In this document: positions 26,689 through 35,748 of the stretch, piece after piece
Layout: each line of letters opens with the position of its first letter
Position numbering within the stretch: the stretch's first letter is position 1
Source of the DNA: Psychromonas sp030397575
GTDB lineage: Bacteria; Pseudomonadota; Gammaproteobacteria; Enterobacterales; Psychromonadaceae
NCBI RefSeq assembly: GCF_046250175.1
Contig: NZ_CP176468.1
DNA length: 64,000 nucleotides
Strand: one strand, 5' to 3'
Position numbers and translations under genes: made by a program
The notes under the pieces: generated by a model
What the model was told of the DNA's origin: nothing
Seen by the model: only the letters and a program-made list of their open reading frames with translations
Databases searched by the model: none

Positions 26689-26880
26689 ATGCTCTCCAAT
26701 AAGTTTGGGAATTAATTATAAGCTAAATAATAAGCTTTGTTTGATTAAAGGTGTGAGCTACCTCTTAATAATCGACTTGCCAGTAGTATTGTATTACAAA
26801 TTAAACGTTGATGTTAAATTAATAAATTGTGAAATTATCTAATAATAGGGATTGAAATAATTAAAGGAGGGTAAAAGAAA

Positions 26881-26908
26881 GGTAAAGTGATCACTTGATT
26901 ACTTTACC
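26881..26908 (-). terminator. Terminator of the DEAD-box helicase gene
   Basis: GGTAAAGT (26881-26888) pairs with ACTTTACC (26901-26908), and the leftward strand continues into a pyrimidine-rich run. It lies 22 bases past the helicase stop at 26931. Confidence 0.55.
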
Positions 26909-26930
26909 TATTATAAAGCGAGTAAATAGA

Positions 26931-28223
26931 TTATCTTGCTTTTCGAGCTTTATTTTTAGCTTTTCTGATTGCGGAAGGTTTATTTTCAGCTTTGCGTTTT
27001 GCAATTAGTTGATTACGCTCTTGTGTTGCTTTATAGCGGCTTTTCTTAAAGGCTTTTCCATCTTCTTGTACATCAACTGCACTATTAAACTCATAACCAG
27101 GGTAGACAATTCGCTCGAACTGGCGACCAATTAATGTTTCTATGTTATCTAAGAATTGCTCGTCTTTAGGGCTAACCAATGAAACAGCATGACCACTTTT
27201 ACCAGCGCGTCCAGTTCTACCAATACGGTGAACATAATCTTCAGCTAAAAACGGGAGGTGGAAGTTAACTACATGCGGTAAATCTGGAATATCTAAACCA
27301 CGTGCTGCTACATCAGTTGCAACCAGAACACGAACACTGCCTTCAGCAAATTGTTGAATCGCTTTATTACGTGCACCTTGTGTCTTATCTCCATGACATA
27401 AAGCAGTTTTAATACCATCAAGTTTCAGCTCTTTAGCAAGTATATTAGCGCTCTCTTTAGTGCCGGCAAATACTAAAACTTGCTTCCAGTTTTTAACACC
27501 AATTAATTCAGATAATAGCTCACGTTTACGCGCTTCACTGACCCAGTAAACTTGTTGTTTTACTTTACCAGATGTTGAGTTTTGCTTTGCTGTCTCAATA
27601 TTTTTTGGTGTATGTAAAATTTGATTAGCAAGAGTTTTAACTTTATTCGAAAAAGTAGCAGAAAACATCAGTGTTTGATGTTTTTGTTTAATGATTTCGG
27701 TGATTTGTTGTATGTCCGTCAAAAAGCCCATGTCTAACATACGATCGGCTTCATCAAGTACTAAGTGTTTAATGTGTGCTAAATCAACTTGCCTCGCATT
27801 AACATGCTCGATTAATCGACCTGGTGTCGCAACTAGGACATCAACACCTGTTTTTAACATCTGTGTTTGTGGTGATATATTTGCACCACCAGTGACAACG
27901 CCTGATGTTAATGGTAAAAATTGACTATATTGTTTTACATTTTCAGCAACTTGTAATGCAAGTTCGCGGGTTGGTGTTAAAATTAATACCTTAATGGTGC
28001 GTGAAGAACCAATGTTCTCAGGCTGGTTCTTTGCTAAAATATCCAATAAAGGTAGTGTAAAGGCAGCTGTTTTACCGGTACCTGTTTGCGCACTTGCTAA
28101 TATATCATGACCTGCTTTGATCATTGGAATAGCCTGCTGTTGGATCGGCGTTAGTTTTGAATAACCACATGCTTTAACTGCCTTTAATAGATTTGCAGAT
28201 AAACCTGCTGCATCAACACTCAT
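26931..28223 (-). CDS. RhlE-type DEAD-box RNA helicase
   Basis: 430 residues. All helicase motifs are present in order: the Q motif (GYSKLTPIQQQAIP), Walker A AQTGTGKT, PTRELALQ, TPGRL, DEAD, SAT, then the second RecA domain with VATDVAARGLD and HRIGRTGRAG. A short Lys/Arg/Ala-rich basic tail (about 395-430) should help RNA binding. This layout fits RhlE more than CsdA or DbpA, since it lacks their RNA-binding C-terminal domains. Such helicases act in ribosome assembly and RNA decay and often support cold growth. Confidence 0.92.
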   Translation of the reverse strand: MSVDAAGLSANLLKAVKACGYSKLTPIQQQAIPMIKAGHDILASAQTGTGKTAAFTLPLLDILAKNQPENIGSSRTIKVLILTPTRELALQVAENVKQYSQFLPLTSGVVTGGANISPQTQMLKTGVDVLVATPGRLIEHVNARQVDLAHIKHLVLDEADRMLDMGFLTDIQQITEIIKQKHQTLMFSATFSNKVKTLANQILHTPKNIETAKQNSTSGKVKQQVYWVSEARKRELLSELIGVKNWKQVLVFAGTKESANILAKELKLDGIKTALCHGDKTQGARNKAIQQFAEGSVRVLVATDVAARGLDIPDLPHVVNFHLPFLAEDYVHRIGRTGRAGKSGHAVSLVSPKDEQFLDNIETLIGRQFERIVYPGYEFNSAVDVQEDGKAFKKSRYKATQERNQLIAKRKAENKPSAIRKAKNKARKAR

Positions 28224-28457
28224 ATTTATGTCCTAAATTTATACACTACAAAATAATCGCGCAGTATAACAAACTCTGTTTTGTAATGTTATGAAAAACA
28301 AAGATTGATCGGAACTAAATGGGAATGAACTGAGTGTAAAATATTTCTGATTAGCTTGCTTTGGTAAGATATTGATAACATAGGTTTTTATATTAGATTA
28401 TCTGTTGTAATATAGATCAATCATTTACCATTAACTTGCCCTTTAAAAGGAATCGCT

Positions 28458-28826
28458 ATGCCTAATCCTATTACGGTGATTAAACCTAATATGTTTTATG
28501 AAAAAATTGAACAACAACATAGCTTTGTGCTTAATGTTGTTGCTTCATGGTGTTCTGATTGTACTCAACAGCAAGAAAATATTAATCGTTTAGTAGATAC
28601 GTTAGATGCAAAACTAGCAGTGTTTCAATTGGTTGCACAGAAGACTAAAGGCGCTTTTATTGATCAACAACATCAAGATTTAGTTGATGAGCTTGGTGGG
28701 CATGGTTATCCTCGCACAGTATTAGTGATAGCTGGTAAAGTGTTAAGCACGGATAATGTAGAAGTTATTAAACAACAAGATTTAATTAATTTAGCGAATA
28801 AATTCAACGCATTATTAAGTGCTTAA
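28458..28826 (+). CDS. Thioredoxin-like protein
   Basis: 122 residues, with AAAGGA before ATG 28458. A thioredoxin fold is suggested by VLNVVASWCSDCTQQQ, with the redox pair Cys32 and Cys35, and by the later cis-proline region GYPRTVLVIAG. The CSDC active site is not the standard CGPC, so the redox potential and partner may differ. It is followed 20 bp later by a small gene of unknown role, probably in the same transcript. Confidence 0.8.
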   Translation: MPNPITVIKPNMFYEKIEQQHSFVLNVVASWCSDCTQQQENINRLVDTLDAKLAVFQLVAQKTKGAFIDQQHQDLVDELGGHGYPRTVLVIAGKVLSTDNVEVIKQQDLINLANKFNALLSA

Positions 28827-28846
28827 AGGAACTCTTAAGGAATTGT

Positions 28847-29185
28847 ATGTCTGCACCAACAACATTACCTGCTGAAAAAAAAATGGCCGTTATATTTCGT
28901 ATGGAGCCCGGGTCGTTGGGGCCCGATGGCTTACAATATATCGAAGAATTTTGTACATTTGCGCAAACCCAACTGCAAGCTTGTGCGGCTTATTATCTTA
29001 ATTTTTTTATTGAAGCACGAATTGATAAAACATTACCAGAGATGAGTTTTGTATTAGGCAACAAAAGTTTAAATCAAACGCAAGTTGAGAAATACTTAGC
29101 ACTATTTGACGAAGATTTTGCACATTTTGAAGATCAGTTAGAAACCAATTTAGAAGCAATTGTAGATCAATTTTTTGGTCGTTAA
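28847..29185 (+). CDS. Conserved hypothetical protein
   Basis: 112 residues, not recognised. No signal peptide or membrane segment. The N-terminal RMEPGSLGPDGLQYIEEFC is followed by a segment with several aromatic and Cys residues, then an acidic amphipathic C-terminus rich in Glu, Asp and Phe. It follows the thioredoxin-like gene by 20 bp with AAGGA as ribosome site and ends at a strong hairpin, so it is a real, translated gene. Function cannot be assigned. Confidence 0.7.
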   Translation: MSAPTTLPAEKKMAVIFRMEPGSLGPDGLQYIEEFCTFAQTQLQACAAYYLNFFIEARIDKTLPEMSFVLGNKSLNQTQVEKYLALFDEDFAHFEDQLETNLEAIVDQFFGR

Positions 29186-29189
29186 TGCA

Positions 29190-29225
29190 TTAAACACCTT
29201 ATCCACTATCGAATAAGGTGTTTAA
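29190..29225. terminator. Bidirectional terminator
   Basis: TTAAACACCTTAT (29190-29202) pairs perfectly with ATAAGGTGTTTAA (29213-29225) over 13 bp with a ten-base loop, followed by a T-rich stretch. It lies between convergent genes ending at 29185 and 29276. Confidence 0.85.
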
Positions 29226-29275
29226 TAATTTTGTCTAGATTCACCTGTTAGGTGAATAGTGATTTATCAAGGTTG

Positions 29276-30277
29276 CTACTGTTTGTCAGCTGGAAAAACC
29301 ACACCTGTTTGCTGTCGAATTTCTTCTATAACTTGAGATGTTTGCAATGCTCGCTGCTCCAACACAGGGTTAATCTGAGCTTGTTTGATTTGAGCAACAA
29401 AAGCCAATGCTTCATAACACATACTGTTATCAGATTGTGCCTGCGATAGCGTTCGCTGATCTTCCCCTTTGTTGTTTTGGTAAACAACATTAAAACACTG
29501 CCCAACATGCTCTATTAATAAAGAGCCTGACTCTCCTTGAATTTCGCTTACTTGGCTTGAACCAGATATTTTGGAATGATCGATGGTCACTGCAAAGTCT
29601 TGATAATCTAATATGGCACTGCCACAACCATCAACACCAGATTCAAGCAATGTTGCTTGTGCTTTAATTGTGTTGGGTTTACCGAATATAGCACAGGTTA
29701 ATGCAACACAATAAAAGCCAATATCCATGATCGAACCATTAGAAAATTTCGGGTAGAACGTATTAGGTTTATCTCCTGCTAAGTAAGCTGGGTACCTTGA
29801 TGAGTATTGGCAATATTGAATGTGGGCTTTACGAATTTTGCCTAAGCGCGGCAAGTTATCTTGTATGACCTTAAAGTTTGGTAAGTGTGCTGTCATGTAG
29901 GCTTCAAAGAAGATGACATTATTATCTTTAGCTGTTTGATATAAATCTTGTGCTTGTTCAAAAGTAGAGCTCAATGGCTTCTCACAGATTACGTGTTTAC
30001 CATGCACCAACATCAATTTACTTTGTTCATAATGCAATGAATTAGGGCTTGCAATGTAAACCGCATCAATCTCTTTTGACATGGCTAAATGTAATAAATC
30101 ATCAAAAGACAGCGATGCATTAAACTTATTCGCAAAGGACTTCGCTCTTTCAAGTTCACGCGAATAGACTCCATGAAGCTGCATAACTTGATCGTGATTG
30201 TTTGGTGGATTATTAGTACCTTCAATAAACTTTTGTGTAATCCAGTTAGTGCCGATCACTGCAAATTTAATCATCAT
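29276..30277 (-). CDS. Gfo/Idh/MocA-family oxidoreductase
   Basis: 333 residues. The N-terminal Rossmann segment starts KFAVIGTNWITQKFIEG, with a variant of the GxGxxG loop. EKPLS, the conserved Lys-Pro motif of the family, occurs near residue 97. The C-terminal half is the mixed alpha/beta substrate domain. These enzymes use NAD(P) to oxidise or reduce sugars, inositols or related diols; the substrate cannot be deduced. The gene is divergent from tex with a 138-bp gap. Two adjacent ATG codons (30277 and 30274) are possible starts. Confidence 0.85.
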   Translation of the reverse strand: MMIKFAVIGTNWITQKFIEGTNNPPNNHDQVMQLHGVYSRELERAKSFANKFNASLSFDDLLHLAMSKEIDAVYIASPNSLHYEQSKLMLVHGKHVICEKPLSSTFEQAQDLYQTAKDNNVIFFEAYMTAHLPNFKVIQDNLPRLGKIRKAHIQYCQYSSRYPAYLAGDKPNTFYPKFSNGSIMDIGFYCVALTCAIFGKPNTIKAQATLLESGVDGCGSAILDYQDFAVTIDHSKISGSSQVSEIQGESGSLLIEHVGQCFNVVYQNNKGEDQRTLSQAQSDNSMCYEALAFVAQIKQAQINPVLEQRALQTSQVIEEIRQQTGVVFPADKQ

Positions 30278-30415
30278 TCAATCCTGTATAAAAATACTGT
30301 TAGTGACCATCAAGATCACACATAAACCAAGGTTAACAATAAAATCGCATCGAACAAAGTAACAAAGTGTGATAAAAATACCGGCTAATTATCTGAACCA
30401 TAAAAGAATAACCTA

Positions 30416-32602
30416 ATGCCATTACCTGCTAATCAACTTATCGACGATCTCGCATCAGCATGCCAAATCAAAGCCTCTCAAGTTAACAGTGCCATACAAT
30501 TATTGGATGATGGCAATACAGTCCCATTTATTGCACGTTATAGAAAGCATTTAACTGAATCGCTAGATGATAGTCAGCTGAGACTATTAGAAAGTAAGTT
30601 AACCTACTTTAGAGAGCTAGCATCACGAAAAGAGAGCATTATTAATGCTATTGAACAGCAAGGTAAATTAACGACAGCCTTAAAAAATCAAATCCAATCC
30701 ATTAAAGATAAAGTTACTTTAGAGCATTGTTATGCGCCTTTTAAAATATCACGAATAACGAAAGCGAAACTAGCAGAGGATGCTGGTTTAGGGAGTTTGG
30801 CAGAACAACTTTGGCAATCACCGAAACAAGACCTAAGTAAATTAGCTACTCGTTACATTAATGTTGCTAAAGGTTTTGAGAGTAAAGAGAAAGTGTTAGC
30901 AGGGGCATTGGCCATCGCTATCAATAAAATAGCACAGGATGTGAAACTACAAAGCATGTTAAAAGATCATCTTGTTGAACAGGCTGAACTGACTTCCACC
31001 GTGGTAAAATCTAAAATTGATGACGCTATTAAATTTAAAGATTATTTTGATTTTAGCGCTCGTTTAAATCGTTTACCAGCGCATAGAGTATTAGCTATGT
31101 TACGTGGTAAAGCGGAAGGCTTCTTACGTTTAAAAATTAATCCAGATCCTTTTCAAAAACATAAAAATGCCTACAGTTATTGCCAAACTATGATGGCAAA
31201 ACAGTTAGGTATTTATCTTGATAAAGAAGACCATGATTCATGGCATAGGTACGTTATTGATAATGCTTGGCACACAAAGCTATTACCGAGTCTAGAAAAA
31301 CAGTGCTTAGTACAACTCAAAGAGCAAGCTGACATTGAAGCCATTGAGCAATTTGCTAATAACCTAAAAGCCTTATTAATGGCGTCTCCTGCGGGTGCTA
31401 AAATAACGTTAGGGTTAGACCCTGGCTTTAGAAGCGGTTGTAAATTAGCTGTGGTTGATCAAACGGGTAAACTATTAGCGACTGAAACTATTTACCCTCA
31501 TCAACCACAAGCGCACATTGATAAGGCCACACAGGTAGTGACTAGGCTAATTAACCAATATAAAGTGGAATTAGTCGCCATTGGTAACGGTACAGCCTCT
31601 CGAGAAAGTGAACATTTTATTGCTAATATCATCAAAGAACTCGGTTCTCCAATTCAGGCTATTTCGGTCAGTGAAGCGGGGGCTTCTGTGTATTCTGCTT
31701 CAGCTTTAGCAGCGCAAGAGTTTCCACAATTAGATGTAACTTTACGTGGCGCGGTATCTATTGCTCGTCGTTTACAAGATCCATTATCGGAATTAGTGAA
31801 AATTGAAGCGAAAGCGATTGGCGTCGGTTTATATCAACATGATGTTAATCAAACTGCGTTGGCCAATCGATTACAAGCTGTTGTGGAAGACTGTGTTAAT
31901 AATGTAGGTGTTGATTTGAACACCGCATCTAGTTGTGTCTTAGCTCATGTTGCTGGTTTGAATGCCAGTTTAGCGAACAATATTGTTGCTTATCGTGAAG
32001 AAAATGGACGTTTCAATTCAAGACAAGCACTTAATAAAGTACCTCGTTTAGGTGCTAAAGCTTTCCAACAGGCCGCTGGATTTTTAAGAGTAGTAGACGG
32101 CGATAATTGCCTTGATCAAACCATTTTGCATCCGGAGCAATACTCACAAGCAAAAAAATTAGCGGCTCATAATAAACAAGCGTTAGCGGAGATTATTATT
32201 GAAAAACAAACGTCTAATTTAACTTTACCTCCTGCGAACGATGCACAAACGCTTGAACAATATAAAACGATTTTAGCAACCTTAACTTTAGCGCGTCTCG
32301 ATCCAAGAGAAGAGTTTAAAATGGCAAGCTTTGAGCAATCAATTAATAAAATTAGTGATTTAGAAGAAGAGATGGAATTACAAGGGGTGGTAACTAATGT
32401 TGCTAATTTTGGTGCTTTTGTTGATATAGGCGTACATCAAGATGGTTTGGTACATATTTCTATGTTGACTGATCGTTTCGTGGATGACCCTCATAAAATT
32501 GTAAAAGTAGGGCAGATCGTTAACGTTAAAGTAGTCAGTGTAGAGATACAACGAAAACGTATTGCATTAACCATGAAACACGTCAGTCAGCCTAAGAATT
32601 AA
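30416..32602 (+). CDS. tex: Tex-family RNA-binding transcription accessory protein
   Basis: 728 residues, somewhat shorter than E. coli YhgF (773). Domains in order: the helical Tex N-terminus (VPFIARYRKHLTESLDD), a YqgF/RNaseH-like domain near 325-450 (TLGLDPGFRSGCKLAVVD), helix-hairpin-helix motifs (VNNVGVDLNTASS) and a C-terminal S1 domain (GVVTNVANFGAFVDIGVHQD). Tex proteins bind nucleic acids and interact with the transcription elongation complex. The gene lies 13 bp before trmK and is probably cotranscribed with it. Confidence 0.93.
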   Translation: MPLPANQLIDDLASACQIKASQVNSAIQLLDDGNTVPFIARYRKHLTESLDDSQLRLLESKLTYFRELASRKESIINAIEQQGKLTTALKNQIQSIKDKVTLEHCYAPFKISRITKAKLAEDAGLGSLAEQLWQSPKQDLSKLATRYINVAKGFESKEKVLAGALAIAINKIAQDVKLQSMLKDHLVEQAELTSTVVKSKIDDAIKFKDYFDFSARLNRLPAHRVLAMLRGKAEGFLRLKINPDPFQKHKNAYSYCQTMMAKQLGIYLDKEDHDSWHRYVIDNAWHTKLLPSLEKQCLVQLKEQADIEAIEQFANNLKALLMASPAGAKITLGLDPGFRSGCKLAVVDQTGKLLATETIYPHQPQAHIDKATQVVTRLINQYKVELVAIGNGTASRESEHFIANIIKELGSPIQAISVSEAGASVYSASALAAQEFPQLDVTLRGAVSIARRLQDPLSELVKIEAKAIGVGLYQHDVNQTALANRLQAVVEDCVNNVGVDLNTASSCVLAHVAGLNASLANNIVAYREENGRFNSRQALNKVPRLGAKAFQQAAGFLRVVDGDNCLDQTILHPEQYSQAKKLAAHNKQALAEIIIEKQTSNLTLPPANDAQTLEQYKTILATLTLARLDPREEFKMASFEQSINKISDLEEEMELQGVVTNVANFGAFVDIGVHQDGLVHISMLTDRFVDDPHKIVKVGQIVNVKVVSVEIQRKRIALTMKHVSQPKN

Positions 32603-32615
32603 GTCGAATTACATT

Positions 32616-33311
32616 ATGAAGTTAAACAAACGTTTATTATCTCTTTCTGAAATGGTGAATGAACCTTATGATTTGGTATGGGACTGTTGTTGTGACCATG
32701 GGTTATTAGGTTTTAAAATTCTCGCTGGTGGACTTATTAAACAACTGAATTTTGTTGATGTAGTCCCAGAAATTACGGATAAACTGGCATTAAAATTACA
32801 GCAACATGGTCACCATTTACCTGCAGATGTCAGATGGAAGGTGTTATGTCAGGATGTAAGTGAAATTAAGTTAGCAGAATCAGCATTGCAGTTACCCATG
32901 ACGGCTAAACAACTAGTAATTATCAGTGGTATAGGCGGAGACTTAATGATTGATATAATGAAACGCCTTGTGACGACTTGTAAGGACTTGCACCTTGACT
33001 TCCTTTTATGCCCTGTACAACACACCTATAAATTACGTAAAGTATTAAGGGAATTAGAGTTCAAATCAAAAGCTGAACGTTTAGTACTAGAGAACAAACG
33101 TGGTTATGAATTATTGTTAATAAGCCAAATAGAAGGGCAAGCAATCAGTTTAACAGGGAGTGATGGGTTATGGAAAAGTCATCCATCCGCTACGATTTAC
33201 CTTAAAAAGTTGATGACTCATTATCAACGCAGTGTCATTGCTGATAAACATAATCAATTAAATCAATTAGCCTTAGATGATTACCGTCGTGTTGAACAAC
33301 GATACTTATAA
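32616..33311 (+). CDS. trmK: tRNA (adenine(22)-N1)-methyltransferase, TrmK family
   Basis: 231 residues. The SAM-binding motif appears as VWDCCCDHGLLGFK (the family usually reads DIGSDHAYLP), followed by FVDVVPEI and the catalytic-site region IISGIGGDLMIDIM. TrmK methylates N1 of A22 in the tRNA D-loop. The run of three Cys residues in motif I is unusual. It follows tex by 13 bp and ends at a strong hairpin. Confidence 0.85.
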   Translation: MKLNKRLLSLSEMVNEPYDLVWDCCCDHGLLGFKILAGGLIKQLNFVDVVPEITDKLALKLQQHGHHLPADVRWKVLCQDVSEIKLAESALQLPMTAKQLVIISGIGGDLMIDIMKRLVTTCKDLHLDFLLCPVQHTYKLRKVLRELEFKSKAERLVLENKRGYELLLISQIEGQAISLTGSDGLWKSHPSATIYLKKLMTHYQRSVIADKHNQLNQLALDDYRRVEQRYL

Positions 33312-33349
33312 AAATACTTCTGTTTAATCAAATAATACGCTAATAAAAA

Positions 33350-33376
33350 AAGCCACATAAAAATATTATGTGGCTT
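33350..33376. terminator. Bidirectional terminator
   Basis: AAGCCACATAA (33350-33360) and TTATGTGGCTT (33366-33376) form a perfect 11-bp stem with a five-base loop, preceded by an A-run and followed by TTTT a few bases later. It lies between trmK (+) and the SDR gene (-). Confidence 0.85.
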
Positions 33377-33401
33377 ACTGTTTTGGTTAAGCTAGATTTT
33401 A

Positions 33402-33436
33402 GATGCTAGATGCTAGATGCTAGATGCTAGATGCTA
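33402..33436 (-). repeat. Five tandem copies of TAGCATC at the SDR stop codon
   Basis: Read on the minus strand, the SDR stop codon TAG (33436-33434) is the first three bases of five perfect TAGCATC heptamers, and a TAA follows the last. Because seven is not a multiple of three, the array places stops in all three frames just after the gene. Confidence 0.95.
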
Positions 33437-34189
33437 GATACCTAGAGCTTGACCACCGCCAATTTGGATTGTTTCAGCAGTAATAAATGCCGCATCTTTA
33501 CTTACTAAGAAAGAGATAACGCCAGAAACATCTTCAGGTTGACCTAAACGACCCAACATGATGCTATCTTTCCATGACGCAAATACTTCTGGTTTAGTTT
33601 CTTTAATTTGTGCGTGGAATGGAGTATCGATAGTACCTGGAGATACTGCATTTACACGGATGCCTGCAGGTGCTAATTCTTTAGCAAGTGCACGTGTTAA
33701 GGTATGGACAGCTGCTTTAGACGTACCGTAAATACCAGCGCCTGGGCCACCAGCGTTCCATGCGGCATTTGAAGTGTAGTTAATGATTGAACCACCTTCA
33801 GCTTTTTTCAAGAATGGAATCGCTGCGCGAGAAACAAATACAGCACTATCAAGGTTAAGTGCCATTACAAAACGGTAAAACTCAGTTGTCATCTCTTCGA
33901 TTGGACTACGACCGCCTAGACCACCAGCGTTATTAACAACAACATCAATTTGACCATATTTATTACCAATTGCAGTTACATTTTCTGTTACTGCAACGTC
34001 ATCAGTTACGTCAAAACCGTAGTATTCAGCTTCGATACCTTCAGCTTTAAGCTCAGCAACACGTGTTGCACCGACTTCATCTTCGATACCGTTAAGTACT
34101 ACTGTGTAACCATCTTGACCAAGGCGTTTAGCTACTTGGAAACCAATTCCACCAGTTGCACCAGTGATTAAAGCAATTTTTTTAGACAT
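33434..34189 (-). CDS. Short-chain dehydrogenase/reductase (FabG-like)
   Basis: 251 residues. NAD(P)-binding TGATGGIG at 10-17, NNAG near 89, and the catalytic YGTSK near 159 are all intact, with the usual GTIDTPF after it. The fold and length match FabG-type ketoacyl or acetoacetyl-CoA reductases, but a sugar or alcohol substrate is equally possible. No acyl carrier or PHB genes stand beside it, so I leave the substrate open. The stop codon lies in a heptamer repeat, and a strong hairpin follows. Confidence 0.88.
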   Translation of the reverse strand: MSKKIALITGATGGIGFQVAKRLGQDGYTVVLNGIEDEVGATRVAELKAEGIEAEYYGFDVTDDVAVTENVTAIGNKYGQIDVVVNNAGGLGGRSPIEEMTTEFYRFVMALNLDSAVFVSRAAIPFLKKAEGGSIINYTSNAAWNAGGPGAGIYGTSKAAVHTLTRALAKELAPAGIRVNAVSPGTIDTPFHAQIKETKPEVFASWKDSIMLGRLGQPEDVSGVISFLVSKDAAFITAETIQIGGGQALGI

Positions 34190-35164
34190 ATTTATATTCT
34201 CATTGACTAGTTAATTGATCGTTATGCCAGAGGCACGAAGGAGGCGATCAACAATGTTATAAAGAGGTCCTTAATTTATTATTAAAGTTTGGTATTAAAG
34301 AAGAAATTGTTTTCTATATTCACAATGTCAGTCTTGTTACTTTATAACCTTGGTGATCACCTTTAAAAGTTAATTGATATAAAGCATTCGCTGTAAATAC
34401 ATATCAATCTAAATCACAGTGTTATTGTATTACAAATAATGCGTTTGTAAAATCGTTTATCAAACAATAATAAGGGTAAATTAATCTAAAAATACGTTTT
34501 AACTACTGTAATTTTTGATCTAATGATGGAAGGTGAATTGTAATCAGATAAGTTATATTATTAAATTAATCTATCTTTATGATTTTATGTTATTGATTTT
34601 TATGATATTAATGTTGTTCGTTGTTTTGTTGTTTAACTTTTTCTTTGACAGTGTGTTGAATTAACTTAGTTTAATACATGGATAAATATAATGATTTATA
34701 AGCTGTTTTGTATGATTTAATTAAGTGCCAAATTGTGATCGACACCTCATCACTCTATACTCTATTTGTTGTACATAATGCATTAATTTAAGTTTTTATT
34801 TTAAGTTATTAGAGCTTTTACCTCCAGATATGTGAGCAAATGTATTGTGAGAATTTAATATTTAGGTAGCTTTGTTCCCATTCAATTTTTAAGCCTCTCC
34901 CTATAAATTATCAATAAATTGATGGGTTAGTATGATGTGCAGTCAATGTTGAGTATGATGCCGCTTCATATTATTTCCATGTATAACCTCATTCTGGTTA
35001 ACGGAAGCGAAACATGATTTAAAATCAGGTGGTTAGGTTTTTATTAGGCTGTAGGTAGTTCAAGTAAATTATTTAACGTAGAAATCTGCATAAATAAGAA
35101 TTTTGCCTCGCTTTTGTTATCCAGTATGGAGGATATATAAGTCGTTATTTATTTAGAGATTGTT
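34190..35164. other. 975-bp intergenic region without recognisable genes
   Basis: Very AT-rich DNA between the divergent SDR and Nudix genes. It must hold both promoters. I see no ORF with a credible ribosome site, no tRNA-like fold and no strong hairpin with T-tract. A TGTGATC half-site near 34734 is not matched by a proper second half. The length is unusual for this compact neighbourhood, so a small RNA or a decayed gene is possible. Confidence 0.5.
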
Positions 35165-35707
35165 ATGCAGTTATTAAAACGTGTTGTCCATCCGTCGATC
35201 ACAGACATCAATTTAACACCAGAACACCCCGAAAGTTTCACTCGCCTTGCAACACGAGCTATTGTGATTAAACAAGGTAAAATTCTGTTAATGTTCACCG
35301 AGCGTTATAATGATTACTCTTTACCAGGTGGCGGTGTCGATCTGGGGGAGGCAATAACAGAAGGTTTAGAGCGTGAATTATCTGAAGAAACTGGCGCACA
35401 ACAGATTACAAATATTCAGCCTTTTGGTTTATTTGAAGAGTACCGCCCACATAACAGTGCAAAACATCGCTCTGAATGCTCAATTATGCACATGCTTTCC
35501 TATTGTTATACTTGTGATATTGCTGATCAGCTTGCAGAAAATAAGTTAGAAGATTATGAAGTTAAGAATGGTATGCATGTACGTTGGGTAGATATTGAAG
35601 AAGCCATTCAACATAACTTGCATACCATTGAGCACGACCCAAAGCAGGGCCTATCTATTCAACGTGAAACTTATTTAATGCAACAGATTAAACAGCGTTT
35701 ACTTTAA
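35165..35707 (+). CDS. Nudix hydrolase
   Basis: 180 residues. The Nudix box is complete: Gly56, Glu62, Arg70-Glu71, Glu74-Glu75 and Gly77 fit GX5EX7REUXEEXGU exactly. These Mg-dependent enzymes cleave nucleoside diphosphates linked to another group. The extended C-terminal part (about 110-180) is rich in Glu and His. Substrate unknown. A short hairpin separates it from the convergent photolyase gene. Confidence 0.88.
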   Translation: MQLLKRVVHPSITDINLTPEHPESFTRLATRAIVIKQGKILLMFTERYNDYSLPGGGVDLGEAITEGLERELSEETGAQQITNIQPFGLFEEYRPHNSAKHRSECSIMHMLSYCYTCDIADQLAENKLEDYEVKNGMHVRWVDIEEAIQHNLHTIEHDPKQGLSIQRETYLMQQIKQRLL

Positions 35708-35727
35708 TGATTACAAAGTAAGTGTCA

Positions 35728-35748
35728 GAGCATGATTAAAACATGCTC
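35728..35748. terminator. Short hairpin between convergent genes
   Basis: GAGCATG (35728-35734) pairs with CATGCTC (35742-35748), overlapping the last two bases of the photolyase stop. No T-tract is present, so terminator function is uncertain. Confidence 0.35.

Noticed and set aside
26519..26842. 107-codon plus-strand open frame
   Set aside because: Antisense to the start of fbp and running into its promoter region; no ribosome site or family.
34733..34752. CRP site in the long intergenic region
   Set aside because: Only the left half TGTGA fits; the right half reads CCTCA instead of TCACA.
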